From: Levilactobacillus namurensis DSM 19117
Lineage (GTDB): Bacteria > Bacillota > Bacilli > Lactobacillales > Lactobacillaceae
Reading direction: 5' to 3'
DNA length: 64,000 bases
Assembly: GCF_001434785.1 (NCBI RefSeq)
Contig: NZ_AZDT01000021.1
Span: 5,366-69,365, forward strand
In this document: positions 54,653 to 63,790 of the stretch, piece by piece
Numbering within the stretch: position 1 is the first letter of the stretch
How the letters are laid out: the number at the start of each line of letters is the position of its first letter
The notes under the pieces: model-generated
The model's input: only the letters and a program-made list of their open reading frames with translations
Told to the model about the DNA's origin: nothing
The model's database searches: none
Program-made: the position numbers and the translations under genes

Positions 54653-56094
54653 GCGACAGCCACCTCCCGGGCGGAATCTTTAATCAGTAAGGCAAACAGC
54701 ATGTCCAAAATACCAAAGGCTGTGGCCACTAAGAAAGCGGCGTGGAACCCAGACATCGCGGCCTGGTAGCTCTGGTCTTGGAAGACTAAGGGAGCTGTGG
54801 TCAGTAGGGCGTGACTCGGCGCGGCGTTAGTCATGACGTTGGTGAGGACGCTCCCTAAGATGGCCGTGCCCATCGACGTGGTCACTTGCCGTAGCGTGCT
54901 GTTGACGGCGGTGCCGTGACTGAGTTGAATACCGGTCAGGTCCATGGAACTGGCAGCGGTGATTGGCATGGTCACCACGGCGACCCCAATCATCAGGATG
55001 GTGTAATCGCAGATGATGTAGAGGTAGGGCGTAGTCCGGGTCAGCATCGCAAAGGGCAGGGTGCCTAGCGTCAACAGGAAGGTTCCAATCATGGCGAGTT
55101 TGCGACCACCCATCCGGTCGTACAGACTCCCACTAATCAGGCTCACGATGCCGAAGACCAAGGCGCCGGGGAGAATCACAAGGCCGGAATGCAAAGGGGA
55201 CAGTCCCCGTACCTGTTGGAGGTACATGGGGAGAACCACTTGAATCCCAATCATGGCGGTGTTGGATAGGGCCGTGACCAGTGAAGCGATGGTAAAGGAT
55301 GGAATCTTCAACAAGCGGACATTGAGGAATGGCGTCTGTTGCGGCCATTCGTGCCGGGCGAAGAGGCCGATGAAGAGGACGCCAACTAAAATGCCGCCGA
55401 TTACGGTCGCGGACAGCCAGCCATTCTCACCGACTTCCGAGAACCCGTAGAGGAGGCTACCGAAGCCGATGGTCGATAAGCCGATGGCCACCTTGTCGAT
55501 TGGGGACTTCTTCAACGGAATCACGGGATGGATGAAGATCAGGGTGAGTACCAGAACTAGAATCACGGGTGGAATCATGATACCGAAGAGGTCCCGCCAA
55601 GTGGCGTTGTCCAGAATCCAACCGGACAGGGTCGGTCCTAAGGCGGGGGCCAGTCCAATGACGATGCCCCCCAGGCCCATCATTGACCCACGTTTGTCGG
55701 CTGGAAAGATGACCAGTAACACGGTCTGAATCGTGGGAAACGTAATGCCGACCCCGACGGCTTGAATCAAGCGCCCAGTCAGAATCAGGGCGAAACTATT
55801 GGCGGTGTAGCTGGTGATGAGCCCCGCTAAGAAGAACCCCAGCGCCGCCAGGTAGATGATCCGAAGACTGAAGTTATTAATTAGCCAAGCACTGATGGGA
55901 ATCATGATTCCCATGACCAGTAGGAAGCCGGTGGTCAGCCATTGAACGGTTGAACTGGAAATGGAAAAACGCGTCATCAGAGTGGGGTAAGCGGTGACCA
56001 GCATGTTGGTGGTTAAGGCGGTACAGAACGTGCCGCACATTAGCGTGATCATCAGCCAGTAGCGGTTGATGGGTTTGCCATTGATATCGTGCAT
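54649..56094 (-). CDS. MFS drug exporter, DHA2 family
   Basis: 481 residues, about 14 helices: VQWLTTGFLLVMGIMIPISAWL, motif C region GPTLSGWILDNATWRDLFGI. Paralogous in type to the exporter at 41529. Cotranscribed with the DUF4811 gene and divergent from a TetR regulator, with a clean palindrome between them, so drug-inducible derepression is likely. AAAGAGGTC lies upstream of the ATG. Confidence 0.9.
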   Translation of the reverse strand: MHDINGKPINRYWLMITLMCGTFCTALTTNMLVTAYPTLMTRFSISSSTVQWLTTGFLLVMGIMIPISAWLINNFSLRIIYLAALGFFLAGLITSYTANSFALILTGRLIQAVGVGITFPTIQTVLLVIFPADKRGSMMGLGGIVIGLAPALGPTLSGWILDNATWRDLFGIMIPPVILVLVLTLIFIHPVIPLKKSPIDKVAIGLSTIGFGSLLYGFSEVGENGWLSATVIGGILVGVLFIGLFARHEWPQQTPFLNVRLLKIPSFTIASLVTALSNTAMIGIQVVLPMYLQQVRGLSPLHSGLVILPGALVFGIVSLISGSLYDRMGGRKLAMIGTFLLTLGTLPFAMLTRTTPYLYIICDYTILMIGVAVVTMPITAASSMDLTGIQLSHGTAVNSTLRQVTTSMGTAILGSVLTNVMTNAAPSHALLTTAPLVFQDQSYQAAMSGFHAAFLVATAFGILDMLFALLIKDSAREVAVA

Positions 56095-56161
56095 CGAAAG
56101 ACCTCTTTTGCCTAAGTTTTGGATTAATCTAGGGTGAGTATAGACTGTCTTCTTCAGAAAC

Positions 56162-56182
56162 TAAACTGATGCTATCAGTTTA
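56162..56182. promoter_or_regulatory. TetR operator palindrome and promoter
   Basis: TAAACTGAT-GCT-ATCAGTTTA has perfect 9-bp arms in the 137-bp gap between the exporter and the TetR gene. A TATAAT for the TetR gene follows at 56202-56207, so the dyad covers its -35 region; this fits autorepression and control of the pump. Confidence 0.75.
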
Positions 56183-56231
56183 ATTCGGAATCCTTACTAG
56201 GTATAATGGGACCCAAAGGAGAGGGTGGCTT

Positions 56232-56804
56232 ATGGTGAAGCGGCGGACGTTAACTCAGGAAAAGGTCATCGAACACGCTAACCGGTTGATTGCGGTACAC
56301 GGGTTGGACCACTTGACGATTCGGGAACTGGCCACGGACTTAGGGGTGCGTCCCCAGTCGATTTATAATTACGCACGGAGTCTCAACGATTTACTGGATC
56401 AGGTGGGGGTCCGCTTCGTCCACGAGTTGGCCCAGCAGCTGTTACATGAGTTGGCGGGGGTGAGCGGAGATGCGGCATTGATGGTGTTTGCGCAGGTTTT
56501 TCGGCAGGCTTGCCAGCACCAGGTGCATCTGGCGCCAATCTTGTTGACCCCCAATCAGTTGGCGGAACTGCCGCAGACCCATGCGGAATTGGTCGCGTTG
56601 TATCGTGAAATGTTTACCAGTCTTCACCTCTTAGAGCATGCGGGAACGGCGCAGATGGCGGCCATCACGCTGTACCGGTCGGCCCTCTTTGGGTTTATCA
56701 TGCAGGAGTTAGGGGGCTTCTTGCGCTTGCCGCCGGAGCAGGTGGACGAGCGGTTCACTCAGACCATGGCCTTGGCGATTCGTCAGTTGTCGGTGAGGGG
56801 ATAG
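56232..56804 (+). CDS. TetR/AcrR family transcriptional regulator
   Basis: 190 residues. N-terminal helix-turn-helix LTIRELATDLGVRPQSIYNYARSLNDLLDQ; C-terminal effector part with GFIMQELGGFLRLP, as in TetR proteins with a WHG-type domain. It diverges from the DHA2/DUF4811 operon and should repress it through the 56162-56182 palindrome. ATG behind AAAGGAGAGG. Confidence 0.9.
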   Translation: MVKRRTLTQEKVIEHANRLIAVHGLDHLTIRELATDLGVRPQSIYNYARSLNDLLDQVGVRFVHELAQQLLHELAGVSGDAALMVFAQVFRQACQHQVHLAPILLTPNQLAELPQTHAELVALYREMFTSLHLLEHAGTAQMAAITLYRSALFGFIMQELGGFLRLPPEQVDERFTQTMALAIRQLSVRG

Positions 56805-56939
56805 GGATGTGGGCCTCATGAGCGTCTGATTTGGACCGGTCGATTGTATTTTGAGTCAGAGATTGGAAAGGGAGTTGGCTTCCCGGCGGGGGTGGGGTAA
56901 ACTTTAAGGTAGTAGCCTTAGAGAAGGGAGGTCCTCGGC

Positions 56940-57839
56940 ATCAAACCTTATACGGTCAATACGTTCTTTCCAACGGGTGATCCCAATGGCGTCCGAATCG
57001 CGGACATTACTACGCGGTCGATTCGGGCATTTTACATTCCCCGGGAGTGTTTAAAAAACGCCTTAGACAGTCGCAAAGAGCTGGCTTGGAACGGGGTCTA
57101 CACCCTGTTTGATCAGGTCTTGCCCGGGCAACAACGGACGGTTTACATCGGGGAAGCTGAAGATGTGGGCCATCGTTTGCGGCAACATCAGGTTGCTAAG
57201 GAAAAATGGTGGGACTTTGTAGTGGCGTTTGTGATCAATAACGCGGACCATCAGCTCTCTAAGGCGGATATCAAGTACTTAGAAAACCTGATGTATCAAC
57301 GCGCGCAACAAAGCCAGCGGATGCAACTCTTTAATGGGAATACCCCGCACAAGTCTTTTGTGGCTGAAGGCAGGAAGTACGATTTAGCAGAGGTTTTTGA
57401 GAATATCGACTTGTTATTACGGGCCTTTGACCTCCCCGTCTTTGCCCCAGCCCCGCCAACATCAAAGGCGTTAAAGTTAACGCCGGTTGCTGCCCCGGCA
57501 TCCCAGCACCCTAAAATGACGCGGCAGGTCGAGACAGACCGAACGTTTTGGTTTGATGGTCGCGGTAGCCAGGCGCGGGCCACGTACACCCCGGAAGGCA
57601 ACCTGCTGGTCCATCGGGGCTCTAGGTTGACGCCGAAAGCCCCTGCCAAGTCGTTTAATCCGGCGCTGGTACGCCGGTTGGAACGGGCTGGTGTGATTAA
57701 AGATAACGTGTTCGTTGACGACTACCTGTTCACCAGTCCGTCCACGGCGGGAAGTGTGATTTACAAGGCCAGCTGTAATGGCTGGACTATGTGGCATGAT
57801 CAAGCAGGGAAAACGTTAGATCAACGATTTCGGAATTAG
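56940..57839 (+). CDS. GIY-YIG nuclease family protein with DUF4357, apparent ATC start
   Basis: 299 residues if it begins at ATC 56940. The frame then reads KPYTVNTFFPTGDPNGVRIA, as related proteins begin, followed by the GIY motif GVYTLFD (~52-58), the YIG motif VYIGEAEDVGHRLRQH (~68-83) and KADIKYLENLMYQRA. The C-terminal 90 residues (TFWFDGRGSQARATYTPEGN...) are DUF4357. AAGGGAGG stands eight bases before the ATC, exactly where ATG is expected; no ATG, GTG or TTG is in frame before 57120, which would cut off the GIY motif. So this is a rare ATC start, a start-codon mutation, or a sequence error. The family is often found near restriction genes; the real substrate is unknown. Confidence 0.75.
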   Translation: MKPYTVNTFFPTGDPNGVRIADITTRSIRAFYIPRECLKNALDSRKELAWNGVYTLFDQVLPGQQRTVYIGEAEDVGHRLRQHQVAKEKWWDFVVAFVINNADHQLSKADIKYLENLMYQRAQQSQRMQLFNGNTPHKSFVAEGRKYDLAEVFENIDLLLRAFDLPVFAPAPPTSKALKLTPVAAPASQHPKMTRQVETDRTFWFDGRGSQARATYTPEGNLLVHRGSRLTPKAPAKSFNPALVRRLERAGVIKDNVFVDDYLFTSPSTAGSVIYKASCNGWTMWHDQAGKTLDQRFRN

Positions 57840-58046
57840 ATTCCAGCCCATGAACGGGGGCTGGATTTTTTTGTGAGCACGCATGGATCGTAAAAATGTT
57901 GGCGAAATTTGGACCGATTTTACCGCTTAGATGAAGAATTCAGGGGGTTCGTTAAGTTGGCTATTGATCTTCTAGAAACGGCTAGGTAACATGGGGATAC
58001 AGGATTATCGGCGTAGCTTGAAGACAAGGGAAGAGTAGGCGTGTAT

Positions 58047-59795
58047 ATGACAGAATTTGTTGAGATTCCACAACCATCCAGATTTCGAATTAGCGAACTA
58101 TTTCGGGACAATAACTTTATCGTTCCGCTATATCAACGCAACTATGCCTGGGGAACGAATGAGGTCGAGGACTTTTGGGGCGACCTGTTGGAGCTAGTGA
58201 AAGGTTCCCGTAACAGCCACTTCTTTGGACAAATCGTGACCTATAAGAACGAGCAGGGCGATCAAGAGATTATTGATGGGCAGCAGCGACTGACTACCAG
58301 TACGTTGTTTATGGCGGCGATTCGGGATACCGCTAACCGGATGTACCGTGAGAACTTCTCGAACAGTCATGCGAGTGAGGCGGAGCTAGAGAGCGGCGAC
58401 CTGTTGCGCGATGTGCGGCGTGAGGTTAATAAATCGATTCGGGAAAAGGAGCGTCCGTCATTAATCGTTCAGCAGAACGCGGACCACGACCAGCCAGACC
58501 AGAGTTTGCAGGCTTATTTTTCAGATTTGACGCACCAGGTGGCTAAAGCCGCAACGGAGAAGTTGACGTCGGAGCCTAAACGCAACATGCAACGGGCTTA
58601 CAAGGAAATGACACATTGGATCGTGGCGGAGATCAATCAGGAAAAGACGTTGGCTGGACGGATTGACCGGTTACAGTTGATTTTTGAATCCTTCTTTAAC
58701 AAGTTCTATATTGTGATGATTTCGGCCCCCAGCCGGCAAGACGCTTTTACGATTTTTGAAACGTTGAACAGTCGGGGAAAAGATCTGCGGGCTTCTGATA
58801 TTATCAAGAACCACGTGATGTCGTTAATGGGGACGGAAATCAAGCCGGCTAACGACCAGTGGAACCGGTTGACCAATCAACTAGACAACGACAGTGATAA
58901 GATTACCCGGTTCATTCGGACTTACTGGGCGGCCAAAAAGCGAATCGTTCCAGAATCTAAGCTGTATCGGGCCATCAGTACGGAAATCAAGGACGTTAAC
59001 ACCTCGCAACAATTTTTAGATGACTTAGACAAGGTGGTCGCTTTGTATACCGTCTTGGAATCACCGACCAGTCCTAAAGCCCATGCCCAATATTTTAAGG
59101 ATCACAAAATCACGGAAACTTTGGAGATCTTAACACGGCTCCACGTGAAACTGTATTATCCGGTCGTGATTGCGATGGTTTATAAAAAGTATTCTGAAGC
59201 GAGTTTGTTGAAGGTCGTGACGAAATTACTGGCCATTTTTATCCGGCACCGGACGATTATTAACGATGGGACGAATAAGTTGGAAACAGGGTTCTCGGAT
59301 GTCGCGCATCGTATCTGGAATTTAGATTTAAAATCAGTGGATGAGATTATTGAAGACCTTAATGAGAAACTATTACCGAAGAAAGATCAGACCGAAGCAA
59401 GTTTCCAAGTATTGCAGAAGGCTGGGGGTCAGCGGGGCGCTAAGAAATGGACCTTGGTGTACTTGTTGGCGGAGCTCTATAGTGTTGAATACGATGACTT
59501 TGGGGAACAACTCTTTCGGCAGGTCTTCAAGGATGATGATTACCAACTGGTTCAGGTCGACACCACGAACGCTGTGGGGGATGATGCGGAGTATCTAGGA
59601 AACTGGACGTTGTTGGAAAAGCGATTAGTCAAGACGGAAGTCCAAGCGGCAATAGATCTGGTACCGGCGTTGCAACAATCGGGGTTGACCGGGAACCAGC
59701 GTCTTGCCCAACAGATTCAAAATAACGGCTGGTCGGCGACGGATGTTCGGAATCGCCAAGACCGCTTTACGTCAGACGTTACCCTGATTTGGTAG
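58047..59795 (+). CDS. DUF262 protein with degenerate DUF1524-like C-terminus (GmrSD-like)
   Basis: 582 residues. N-terminal DUF262: PLYQRNYAWG (QRNYAW at 30-35) and IIDGQQRLTT (DGQQR at 77-81), the ParB/Srx-like nucleotide-handling core, then FETLNSRGKDLRASDIIKNH. C-terminal part has YLGNWTLLEKRL and NNGWSATDVRNRQDRF, the shape of DUF1524, but the HNH motif (EHIxPQ) seems replaced by VQVDTTNAVG. Intact relatives (GmrSD) cut modified phage DNA. This one may have lost the nuclease or use another activity. GTG at 58041 is possible; ATG at 58047 fits better. Terminator follows. Confidence 0.75.
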   Translation: MTEFVEIPQPSRFRISELFRDNNFIVPLYQRNYAWGTNEVEDFWGDLLELVKGSRNSHFFGQIVTYKNEQGDQEIIDGQQRLTTSTLFMAAIRDTANRMYRENFSNSHASEAELESGDLLRDVRREVNKSIREKERPSLIVQQNADHDQPDQSLQAYFSDLTHQVAKAATEKLTSEPKRNMQRAYKEMTHWIVAEINQEKTLAGRIDRLQLIFESFFNKFYIVMISAPSRQDAFTIFETLNSRGKDLRASDIIKNHVMSLMGTEIKPANDQWNRLTNQLDNDSDKITRFIRTYWAAKKRIVPESKLYRAISTEIKDVNTSQQFLDDLDKVVALYTVLESPTSPKAHAQYFKDHKITETLEILTRLHVKLYYPVVIAMVYKKYSEASLLKVVTKLLAIFIRHRTIINDGTNKLETGFSDVAHRIWNLDLKSVDEIIEDLNEKLLPKKDQTEASFQVLQKAGGQRGAKKWTLVYLLAELYSVEYDDFGEQLFRQVFKDDDYQLVQVDTTNAVGDDAEYLGNWTLLEKRLVKTEVQAAIDLVPALQQSGLTGNQRLAQQIQNNGWSATDVRNRQDRFTSDVTLIW

Positions 59796-59863
59796 GGACA
59801 ACCGGTGATTAGCCAGCGAGCCTTAACGCCATCAGTTTGGCTGCTGTAGTATCGAGGATAGCC

Positions 59864-59903
59864 AAAAACGGAGCCTGGGATTTTTATCCTGGGCTCCGTT
59901 TTT
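59864..59903. terminator. Bidirectional terminator
   Basis: AAAAACGGAGCCTGGGA pairs with TCCTGGGCTCCGTTTTT (two G-T pairs) between convergent genes. Confidence 0.85.
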
Positions 59904-59905
59904 AA

Positions 59906-60544
59906 CTATTTAAATAGATGAAACGGGTGCTTGGTCAGCCCAGCATCCCGGGCGTGGTAGAGGTAGCGGGCGGCTAGTGACGAGTAGGGGCGCCACTTAC
60001 GACACTTCTTCTCGACGGCCGCTCGGCGGTAGTCCGTGGTCTTGTAGACCCAGCCGTAGCCCTGGAGAAAGGCGCCGTCTTCGAAGGGTAAAATGTTGGG
60101 ACGGTCGAGGGAAAAGATCAGGTACATCTTCGCGGACCAAGGCCCAATGCCCTTAAGCCGGGTCAGATCCGTTATGATGGCTTGGTCGGACCAGTCACGG
60201 TAGCGCTCAAGGTTGATGGTACCCGCCATTATAGCGGTCGTCAGGGTGCGAATCGTGGCGACTTTGGTGTGCGAAATGCCGATACTGCGAATCGCTTGGT
60301 CGGAAAGTTGGTCGATAGCGGTTGGTGTGAGGCGACCGGCTGGACACTGACGAAGTAAGCGATTAGTTAAAACGGCGGCCACCTTATTCGACAGCATTTG
60401 CCCAATAATTTGACTGACTAGAAAGCCGTAGCCGTTGGTGACGAGTTGGTAGTCCAGCGGGCCCAGCGTTTGGATGACTTTTCCCAGATGCTTATCTCGT
60501 TGACTAAGGTATTGAATCTCGGGTGAAGTTTGGTCAAAGTGCAC
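59906..60544 (-). CDS. DNA-3-methyladenine glycosylase II family (AlkA-like)
   Basis: 212 residues of the HhH-GPD family: helix-hairpin-helix LTRLKGIGPWSAKMYLIFSL and, seven residues on, the catalytic Asp in NILPFEDGAFLQG. It removes alkylated bases in base excision repair. GTG start behind AAAGGAGGC; an out-of-frame ATG overlaps it. Confidence 0.85.
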   Translation of the reverse strand: MHFDQTSPEIQYLSQRDKHLGKVIQTLGPLDYQLVTNGYGFLVSQIIGQMLSNKVAAVLTNRLLRQCPAGRLTPTAIDQLSDQAIRSIGISHTKVATIRTLTTAIMAGTINLERYRDWSDQAIITDLTRLKGIGPWSAKMYLIFSLDRPNILPFEDGAFLQGYGWVYKTTDYRRAAVEKKCRKWRPYSSLAARYLYHARDAGLTKHPFHLFK

Positions 60545-60778
60545 ATTGCCGCCTCCTTTAGACCCGATTATACACAGGGGATGACCGGGGCGGTAATGGG
60601 TTGTTAAGCGGGGCCATTAGTTTACTAGCCTGGGTGACGAGGTCATGGGAGGTTAAACCTGAGGTCAGGTTCTTTTATAAATTTTATTATGATAAAAAAT
60701 GAGCAGAAGGAATATTAGAAAAGCAGATTCTGTATACTAGGCCGGTAGTTTAAAAAGCAAGGATAAATTGCCTGAAGA
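60545..60778. other. Intergenic stretch with a promoter-like box
   Basis: No gene seen. TATACT at 60733-60738 could start a transcript running through the structured segment into the LPQTG protein gene. Confidence 0.4.
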
Positions 60779-60917
60779 GCCAGGGGCGGTGGCGAGTGGG
60801 GGCCGACTGTCCGGTAGCTGATCAGTGGAAACGGTGATACGCGGCTGAACGGATAGAGCTCACGACTGCACAACTTCGCCCGCCCAGTGAGCCTTTTGGT
60901 CGGGCGAATAGCTTGGC
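60779..60917 (+). ncRNA. Putative structured 5' leader RNA, element 2
   Basis: GCCAGG (60779-60784) can pair with CTTGGC (60912-60917), enclosing an 8-bp hairpin (TTCGCCCG 60875-60882 / CGGGCGAA 60901-60908). It shares GGGGCG, TCCGGT, AGCTGA and a GTG..A.AC..TGA..CGC..GGCTG pattern, in the same order, with element 1 at 17195-17303. It lies in the probable 5' untranslated region of the surface protein gene. No known class recognised. Confidence 0.35.
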
Positions 60918-61023
60918 GACTGAGCGGTCAATTGGCAAAGGTTGTTGATTTAATTAAGTGGCTCTTAGAAGAAATCAAGGGTGTATAGACGTGGTAAGTT
61001 TTGGGTGTTGGGAGGAATCATGA
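60918..61023. other. Remaining leader before the surface protein gene
   Basis: About 100 bases with no gene, ending in the GGGAGGAATC ribosome site. Confidence 0.4.
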
Positions 61024-62313
61024 ATGGAAAGAGTCAAGGTTCAAGGTATCAAGAAGTTGGTCTTGATGCTAGTTATTGGGATGAGTGTATTCCTGCTGAG
61101 TCCGCCGGTGGTGGGCTGGGCTAAAGAGATCCCCGCAACTGGTCTGGATGCAAACAGTGCCGTGATTAAGGACGCGCAGGGGAACGTGATCAGTCATACG
61201 ACACCGTTGCCGGAATCGCTGTCCTATACGGTTAGCTATAACTGGCGGGTCGCGTCGTTCCTTAAGATTAGTCCCGGGGATACCATGACCGTTTACTTAC
61301 CGGAAAACGTCGCAATGCCGGAAGATACTAGTTTCTCGATGGCCAACACTTCATTATTTGACCACCGTACGATTGGCACGTTCTTCATGGCGAAGGGGGC
61401 GCGAACGGGGACGGTAACCCTGAACGCGACCTTTGCGTCCACCACTTATAATCGTAAGGGCTACATTCGCTTGGACGTTACCGGCCGTGAGCCAGACAAA
61501 GAGAGTACTTTGGAAGCACCGATCGACCCAACGCCGGAGAATCCGGACGATTCGGAGGCTGTGGCTCCGGAAGTACCAGAAGATAGCGAACCAGAGCAGC
61601 CAAGTACGACTGAACCGGAAGCACCGGAAGACAGTGAGCCAGAACAGCCGGAGACGACTGAACCGGAGACACCGGAAGATAGCGAACCGGAACAGCCAAG
61701 TACGACTGAGCCCGAGTCGCCGGAGTCGGAACAACCCAGTCCAACCGAACCGGTAACGCCGACGCCCGAACACCCCAATACGGACGGTACGCCGACGATG
61801 AACGATGAGGAACCGGTAAATACGCCGGCGCCTGAAACGCCAGAAGTACCGAGTTCGCCGCAGCCGGGGACAACGACTCCGGAATTACCCGGTGATGCGG
61901 GGGGCGGTGGTGGTTCAACCCAGCCGACACCTGCCAATGATTTTCAAGCAGAGAATCCCCTGTTGACCCCGGTACCAACGTTTGGACCGCAAAAACCTGA
62001 GTCACAGAAGCCAGGTTCTCAAGTACTGAGCGGATCAGCGACATCATCAACTACGGGTCAATCAACGCCTATTCCCGGTTCAGAGAGTGTTGGCAACCAA
62101 CCGGTGACCAGCGGCTTGGCTCATGGTGGTACCGCATCGCAAGGTACTTCGGGCGGGATGGCCCAGGTCCTAGGGATTCAATCGACCAGTGACCATTCGA
62201 CCGCGACCTTACCACAAACCGGTGAGCGTCCTGCGCCGTTGATTGCTTTGAGCGGTTGCTTGATGTTGTTTGGTTTAGGATTTAGCGCATTGGTATTGGT
62301 ACATCGTGATTAG
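61024..62313 (+). CDS. LPQTG cell-wall-anchored surface protein
   Basis: 429 residues. Signal peptide (KKLVLMLVIGMSVFLLSPPV), an adhesin-like beta domain to about residue 155 (ISPGDTMTVYLPENVAMPED; GYIRLDVTGREPD), then a Pro/Glu/Ser/Thr stalk with near-repeats (EPEQPSTTEPEAPEDS) and a Gly-rich spacer, the sortase motif LPQTGE, a membrane helix (LIALSGCLMLFGLGFSALVL) and a short charged tail. Sortase A would attach it to peptidoglycan. Probably an adhesin; ligand unknown. GGAGG is 7 bases before the ATG. The repetitive stalk creates long false frames on the other strand. Confidence 0.9.
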   Translation: MERVKVQGIKKLVLMLVIGMSVFLLSPPVVGWAKEIPATGLDANSAVIKDAQGNVISHTTPLPESLSYTVSYNWRVASFLKISPGDTMTVYLPENVAMPEDTSFSMANTSLFDHRTIGTFFMAKGARTGTVTLNATFASTTYNRKGYIRLDVTGREPDKESTLEAPIDPTPENPDDSEAVAPEVPEDSEPEQPSTTEPEAPEDSEPEQPETTEPETPEDSEPEQPSTTEPESPESEQPSPTEPVTPTPEHPNTDGTPTMNDEEPVNTPAPETPEVPSSPQPGTTTPELPGDAGGGGGSTQPTPANDFQAENPLLTPVPTFGPQKPESQKPGSQVLSGSATSSTTGQSTPIPGSESVGNQPVTSGLAHGGTASQGTSGGMAQVLGIQSTSDHSTATLPQTGERPAPLIALSGCLMLFGLGFSALVLVHRD

Positions 62314-62317
62314 GTAC

Positions 62318-62354
62318 AAAAACTCCCGTCAATCTAAATTTGACGGGAGTTTTC
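62318..62354. terminator. Bidirectional terminator
   Basis: AAAACTCCCGTCAA and TTGACGGGAGTTTT are perfect 14-bp arms between convergent genes. Confidence 0.9.
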
Positions 62355-62380
62355 GAGTTTTCAGCGTTGTCTTTAATGTT

Positions 62381-63727
62381 TTAGGACTTAGGAATCACGT
62401 TCAGGATGTACATCAAGCCAATAAAGACGGCGAGCATGATCCACATGATCAAGTTGACGTCTTTGCGCCGACCAGCAGCGGTCATCAGAATTGGGTAGGT
62501 TAGGAACCCAAAGGCAATACCGTAGGAGATGTTGTAGGTCAGGGGCATGCCCACGATTGTCAGAAAGGCGGGCACCGCGATTTCGAATTTATCCCAGTGA
62601 ATGTGGCGCATGGATGACGCCATGAGAACCCCCACGATAATCAGCGCGGGTGCCGTAACTTGGGTGGTGACCACCGTCAGTAATGGCGAGAACAGCAAAC
62701 TGAAGATGAAGAGTACTCCCGTCGTCAAGGCCGTCAGACCAGTCCGGCCACCCACGGCGATACCGGCAGAGGATTCAACGTAAGCGGCGGTAGGCGTGGT
62801 CCCCATCACTGAACCAGCGAGCATGGACAGGGAGTCGGCCATGAGGGCCCGACCGATACGGGGCATCTTATTGTTCTTCATGATGCCGGCCTGTTGCGCT
62901 AAGCCAATGAGCGTCCCGGCCGTATCGAAGAAGGCGACTAACAGGAAGATGACCACGACGGCCCACATCTGAGGATCAGCCATGGCGGGGAGGTTCTTGA
63001 TGCTGACCCCCATGGTGGGATCCATGCTTGGGGCGAGGGACATGAAGTGGGTCGGTGCTTTGATCAACCCGGTCAGAAGTCCCACAATCGTGGAAGCGAC
63101 CAGACCGATGAAAATGGAACCCGGAATCCGCATTGCCATGAGCACGGCAATGACGAAGACGCCAAAGATCGTCAGCCAGGTTGTGGGCACGGTCAGGGAG
63201 CCCATCGCAACTAAGGTTGATTTGTTGGCAACCACTAGGCCACCGCCTTGAAGTCCGACAAAGGCAATGAAGATCCCGATTCCGGACGCAATGGCCATCT
63301 TCAGGTCACTCGGAATTGCGTCAATCACGATTTCACGGACCTTTAAGAATGACAAGATGGTGAATAGGATGGAGGCAACGAAGACCCCCGCCATCGCCTT
63401 TTCCCAAGGAATCCCCATTCCCAAAACCACTGAATATGTAAAGAAGGCGTTATCGCCCAAGCCAGGTGCTACGGCGATAGGGTAGTTGGCTAAGAAGGCC
63501 ATTAAGAGACATCCAAGAATGGCAGTCAAAGCGGTGACCGTAAAGACGGCACCTTTGTCCATCCCAGCGGCCCCCAGAACGCTAGGGTTAACGAACAAGA
63601 TGTAGGCCATTGAGATAAAAGTCGTGAGCCCAGCTAGGAGTTCTTGACGAACGGTCGTCCGTTGTTCGGACAAATGGAAAGTTCGTTCCAGAAATCGGGT
63701 GCTGGCAGTCGCGTTACTAGTTTTCAA
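62381..63727 (-). CDS. NCS2 family purine permease (AzgA-like)
   Basis: 448 residues, about 12-14 helices. Family marks: FISMAYILFVNPSVLGAAGM, PIAVAPGLGDNAFFTYSVVL and TPTAAYVESSAGIAVGGRTG, as in adenine/guanine/hypoxanthine permeases of the AzgA/PbuG group. Proton-coupled purine uptake. TTG start behind AAAGGAAC. I looked for a purine riboswitch in the leader and did not find one. Confidence 0.9.
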   Translation of the reverse strand: MKTSNATASTRFLERTFHLSEQRTTVRQELLAGLTTFISMAYILFVNPSVLGAAGMDKGAVFTVTALTAILGCLLMAFLANYPIAVAPGLGDNAFFTYSVVLGMGIPWEKAMAGVFVASILFTILSFLKVREIVIDAIPSDLKMAIASGIGIFIAFVGLQGGGLVVANKSTLVAMGSLTVPTTWLTIFGVFVIAVLMAMRIPGSIFIGLVASTIVGLLTGLIKAPTHFMSLAPSMDPTMGVSIKNLPAMADPQMWAVVVIFLLVAFFDTAGTLIGLAQQAGIMKNNKMPRIGRALMADSLSMLAGSVMGTTPTAAYVESSAGIAVGGRTGLTALTTGVLFIFSLLFSPLLTVVTTQVTAPALIIVGVLMASSMRHIHWDKFEIAVPAFLTIVGMPLTYNISYGIAFGFLTYPILMTAAGRRKDVNLIMWIMLAVFIGLMYILNVIPKS

Positions 63728-63761
63728 ATTTAAGTTCCTTTCCCTCTGTAAGATAGCTTAA

Positions 63762-63790
63762 ATTATGCCATATATTCAAGCCCTGTTCAA
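63762..63790 (-). promoter_or_regulatory. Probable promoter of the purine permease
   Basis: On the minus strand TTGAAC (63790-63785) and CATAAT (63767-63762) are 17 bp apart, 35 bp before the start codon. Confidence 0.55.

Noticed and set aside
57120-57839. Start of the GIY-YIG gene at TTG 57120
   Set aside because: It would remove the GIY motif and 60 family-like residues, and no ribosome site precedes it.
61461-62050. Long minus-strand frames (158 and 190 residues) across the surface protein gene
   Set aside because: They mirror the Pro/Glu/Ser/Thr repeats and have no ribosome sites; the plus-strand protein has signal peptide and LPQTG.
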